From Marinobacter vinifirmus (GTDB taxonomy: Bacteria; Pseudomonadota; Gammaproteobacteria; Pseudomonadales; Oleiphilaceae), in contig NZ_NEFY01000001.1 in the NCBI RefSeq assembly GCF_002258215.1, positions 310,001 to 374,000 of the forward strand: 64,000 nucleotides of DNA. Reading direction: 5' to 3'. The notes beneath the pieces are model-generated. The model was given only the letters and a program-made list of their open reading frames with translations, did not search any database and had not been told where the DNA came from. This document shows positions 61,523 to 64,000 of the stretch, one piece after another; positions within the stretch are counted from its first letter, which is position 1; every line of letters starts with the position of its first letter. Made by a program: the position numbers and the translations under genes.

Positions 61523-63352
61523 CTAAAACCGAACCCCACCAGAGTCGATGTCAGAAACCAGCTCAGGCGTCAGTCGGGTATAACCGGACGTACCGGGAAG
61601 CCAGGCATAGACTTCCTCGTGGGGCCGGTCCAGGGAATAGCCGAGCTTCTGGATATCCACCTTCCGGTACTTGAACGTTCCCGTTTTCTCGATGGCGTGG
61701 GTTACCCGCACAAACACCGGAATGGCATAGGCTGGCAGGTTGTCGCTCAGGTAAGCGAACAGCCTGTCCACGTCAAAATCTGCCTCCGGATTCTGGGGCA
61801 CCAGGGTTACCATGCCGGCCTTGCCGTTGGTGTTCGGGATTTCCACGCCGTACACGATGGCTTCCTGCACCATGCCGGAGCCGTCGATGATGTTTTCCAC
61901 CTCGGTGGTGGAGACGTTTTCGCCCTTCCAGCGGAAGGTGTCGCCCATTCGGTCGACGAACTGCAGGTGCCGGCAGCCGATTTCTTTCAGCACGTCACCG
62001 GTGTTGAACCAGGCGTCGCCGTTTTTGAAGGCGTCTCGCAGGATGGATTTTTCGGTGGCTTCTTTCTGGGTGTAACCTTCGAACGCCCATTTCTTGGTGA
62101 TTTCGCCAATCAGTAAGCCCGGTTCGCCTTTTTCCACTTCTTCCAGCCGGCCTTTTTCGGTGCGGATCGGGTCCCGGGTGCCTTCGTGGTATTTCACCAG
62201 TTTGTAGGGCGCGGTGGAGAACCCGACGGTGTTGTCCATGTTGAAGAAGTTGCTGAAGCCGATGTTGCCCTCTGAGGAGGCGTACAGCTCTGCCACGGTT
62301 TCAATGCCGAAGCGGTCCTTGAATTCCTTCCAGATGGAGGGGCGCAGGCCGTTGCCGATCATCTTGGTCAGGCTGTGGTTGCGGTCCTGGTCGCTGGGGG
62401 GCTGGTTCAGCAGGTAGCGGCAGAGTTCGCCCACGTAGCCGAAGGTGGTGGCTTTGTAGCGGCGGACATCGTCCCAGAAGGCGCTGGCAGAGAATTTCCG
62501 GCGCAGGGCGATGGCTGAGCCGCCGGCCAGTACCGAGCCCCAGCAGACCAGCAGCGCAGTGCCGTGGTACAGAGGCAGGGTGCAGTAGAGAACGTCTTCC
62601 GGTTCCATGGCCAGGGACAGCATGCCGAAGCCGCCGTAGGCGCGGATGAATTTGCGGTGTGAACCCGGGGCTGCCTTGGGCAGGCCGGTGGTGCCGGAGG
62701 TGTACAGGTACACCACGGTGTCGCCCATTACCACCGGGTTACTCAGGGTTGGCCGGGCCGAGGGGCAACGGCTGACTTCCTGTGCCAGGTTGACGTAGCC
62801 CTCCGGCGCGTCGCCGTAGATGTTCAGGGTGTTGGTGTCGGCCAGGTAAAGGAACGGGTTGCTGTGTTTAAGATCGATTTCTTTGCGAATGCCTTCGGCG
62901 TGCTCCAGCAGTTCGTCCCCGACCACCAGCATTTTCGGTTCAATCAGGTTGATGCTGTGGGTCAGCACCTTGCCTTTCTGAGAGGTGTTGAGCATGGCAC
63001 AGGCCACGCCTACTTTGCCGGCGCCGGCCACCAGGGCCAGCAGCTCCGGGCGGTTGTCGAGCAGCACGGCAATGGCGTCGCCTTTTACCAGGCCCTGGTC
63101 TTTCAGGTAGTGGGCGATCCGGTTGCTCCAGGCATCGAATTCCTGCCAGGTGATGGTCTGGTCGTCGCACAGTATCGCGGGCCGGTTCGGGTATTTACTG
63201 GCATTGCGCTCCACCAGCTTGCCCAGTGTCAGTTCCTTTTTGTCATCTTTAACGGCGTAGTAATAAAGCCCCCTGGCGATGAATGGGAACCGGCGCAATA
63301 CGCCCGGCAGGCTGCGCATCAGGTCTCTGGCGGTTACGTTGTCTTGGCTCAT
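61523..63352 (-). CDS. Very-long-chain/FATP-type acyl-CoA synthetase
   Basis: The 609-residue protein has the AMP-binding motif VYLYTSGTTGLPKAAPGSH near 220, LYASSEGNIGFSN (A-loop region), NTGDVLKEIGCRHLQFVDRMGDTFRWKGENVSTTEVE (key: NTGDVL, DRMGDTFRWKGENVST) and a C-terminal KTGTFKYRKVDIQKLGYS. The family activates long and very long chain fatty acids. It is 49 bp after a biotin-dependent carboxylase gene, suggesting an isoprenoid or branched-chain catabolic operon. Confidence 0.93.
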   Translation of the reverse strand: MSQDNVTARDLMRSLPGVLRRFPFIARGLYYYAVKDDKKELTLGKLVERNASKYPNRPAILCDDQTITWQEFDAWSNRIAHYLKDQGLVKGDAIAVLLDNRPELLALVAGAGKVGVACAMLNTSQKGKVLTHSINLIEPKMLVVGDELLEHAEGIRKEIDLKHSNPFLYLADTNTLNIYGDAPEGYVNLAQEVSRCPSARPTLSNPVVMGDTVVYLYTSGTTGLPKAAPGSHRKFIRAYGGFGMLSLAMEPEDVLYCTLPLYHGTALLVCWGSVLAGGSAIALRRKFSASAFWDDVRRYKATTFGYVGELCRYLLNQPPSDQDRNHSLTKMIGNGLRPSIWKEFKDRFGIETVAELYASSEGNIGFSNFFNMDNTVGFSTAPYKLVKYHEGTRDPIRTEKGRLEEVEKGEPGLLIGEITKKWAFEGYTQKEATEKSILRDAFKNGDAWFNTGDVLKEIGCRHLQFVDRMGDTFRWKGENVSTTEVENIIDGSGMVQEAIVYGVEIPNTNGKAGMVTLVPQNPEADFDVDRLFAYLSDNLPAYAIPVFVRVTHAIEKTGTFKYRKVDIQKLGYSLDRPHEEVYAWLPGTSGYTRLTPELVSDIDSGGVRF

Positions 63353-63401
63353 GGCGCGTCCGTTCCGTTGCTGACAGGGCAGGGGTGCTGCCCTGCGCCT
63401 G

Positions 63402-64000
63402 TTATTGTGTTTGTTCTTCGGTTTCGTTGGCGGCCAGCTCTACCAGTAACTGGCTGCGCCGTACCTGGTCTCCGCTGCTGGTGTGCACCGCGGCAACGGT
63501 GCCATCCCTGTCCGCTTTCACCGGATGCTCCATTTTCATGGCTTCCAGGATCACCAGCGTCTGGCCTTGTTGTACGGTGTCGCCGGCGGCAACCAGCACA
63601 TCGATAATCGCCCCGTCCATACTGGCCTGGATACGGCCACTGCCGGCGCCCTGGGCACCTGTGGCAGGCTGGTGGGTGATGTCGGTTACCGACCACGACC
63701 GGCCGAGTGCCTGCAAATATAGGGAATCACCGGCCCGGGAGTATTGGCACCGCTGACGAATCCCGTTGTCGATAATGCACAGCTGGCCTTGTTCGTGGCT
63801 CTGGATCAGCAGTTCATATTGGTCATCGCCATGGGAGACCAGCAGTTTGTGGCCGCTGTGACGCACCAGCAGTTCGACGGTTTTTTCCTGGATCTCCAGC
63901 TTCATGGGAATCACTGTGGCCGGTGCGTTGCTCCAGCCTTCCTGCCCGGTACTGTTGAGGCTCAGGGCGCAGGCGCTGAGGGCCAGTTCGCGGATGCTCA
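63402..64000 (-). CDS. Biotin-carrier C-terminus of an acyl-CoA carboxylase alpha subunit (partial)
   Basis: The minus-strand frame ends at 63402 and stays open to the window edge, so the N-terminal biotin carboxylase part is missing. The final 70 residues are a biotinyl domain with the biotinylation motif EAMKMEH. The preceding region (SVTDITHQPATGAQG) is a flexible linker, and beyond it a BT-like domain. It is likely the alpha subunit of methylcrotonyl-, geranyl- or propionyl-CoA carboxylase; the window cannot decide. Confidence 0.88.
   Translation of the reverse strand, partial: SIRELALSACALSLNSTGQEGWSNAPATVIPMKLEIQEKTVELLVRHSGHKLLVSHGDDQYELLIQSHEQGQLCIIDNGIRQRCQYSRAGDSLYLQALGRSWSVTDITHQPATGAQGAGSGRIQASMDGAIIDVLVAAGDTVQQGQTLVILEAMKMEHPVKADRDGTVAAVHTSSGDQVRRSQLLVELAANETEEQTQ

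Noticed and set aside
1..64000. CRISPR arrays, tRNA or rRNA genes, prophage, intact insertion sequences
   Set aside because: I found no regularly spaced short repeats, no cloverleaf with the TTCGA arm in an expected place, and no transposase or phage structural gene. A tRNA search program would be decisive.

Overview
The window looks like a chromosomal segment of a marine, hydrocarbon-degrading gammaproteobacterium, most likely Marinobacter or a close relative. This is inferred from high-GC, densely packed genes with many TTG/GTG starts, a seven-subunit Mrp Na+/H+ antiporter, an AlkB-type alkane hydroxylase beside fatty-acid oxidation genes, an orphan TRAP receptor, and closest remembered similarity of most proteins to Marinobacter and Pseudomonas. 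I see no rRNA, tRNA, CRISPR array, prophage or intact insertion sequence. The left edge cuts a small unknown gene and the right edge cuts a biotin-dependent carboxylase.

Layout. 1-5.7 kb: LysR regulator with a repeated operator, lysozyme-like protein, DUF2059 protein, small PpiC isomerase, YbiT-type ABC-F ATPase, DUF1415 protein. 5.7-13.4 kb: AzlCD exporter, FemAB/GNAT-like protein, a Cpx-like envelope-stress locus (CpxP-like gene divergent from a response regulator/kinase pair, with a GTAAA-N6-GTAAA site between), YigZ, a DUF4136 lipoprotein, YciH and DadA. 13.4-21.2 kb: acyl-CoA synthetase and the mrp operon (AB fused, C, D, E, F, G), preceded by a strong promoter and a ~255-nt leader carrying a possible 37-codon ORF. 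21.2-27.9 kb: GlxA-type regulator, acyl-CoA dehydrogenase, crotonase and alkane monooxygenase, separated by four copies of a structured palindromic repeat, then two small proteins. 27.9-33.6 kb: PhoX-like phosphatase, DUF4870 protein, an OmpA protein and a lipoprotein sharing thrombospondin type-3 calcium repeats. 33.6-40 kb: MFS protein and an imelysin / di-haem peroxidase-like / imelysin / DUF1513 operon probably serving iron acquisition. 40-44.7 kb: RlmJ behind an RBS-masking hairpin, an unknown protein paired with a MscS channel, a TRAP DctP gene broken by one amber codon, and a DUF4168 protein. 44.8-51.6 kb: an NtrC-type two-component system with an operator-like palindrome, DMT exporter, GIY-YIG protein, two alpha/beta hydrolases, YiaD-like lipoprotein. 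51.6-64 kb: SerA divergent from D-2-hydroxyglutarate dehydrogenase plus a sirtuin; ABC1 kinase, FAH-family hydrolase, Apt with a purine permease, TRIC-type channel, quinone oxidoreductase, a FATP-like acyl-CoA synthetase and the carboxylase fragment.

The most unusual signal is a dispersed family of seven ~96-115 bp intergenic palindromes (4977, 22282, 24346, 24556, 25574, 55153, 61260). Each has its own long outer stem, perfectly or nearly perfectly complementary within the copy but different between copies. Each encloses a conserved 54-58 nt core that folds into two small hairpins, and read on one strand both hairpins expose ANGGA in the loop. That is a three-way-junction RNA shape with the loop motif recognised by CsrA/RsmA. 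The structural conservation is visible in the sequence; the CsrA idea is inference.
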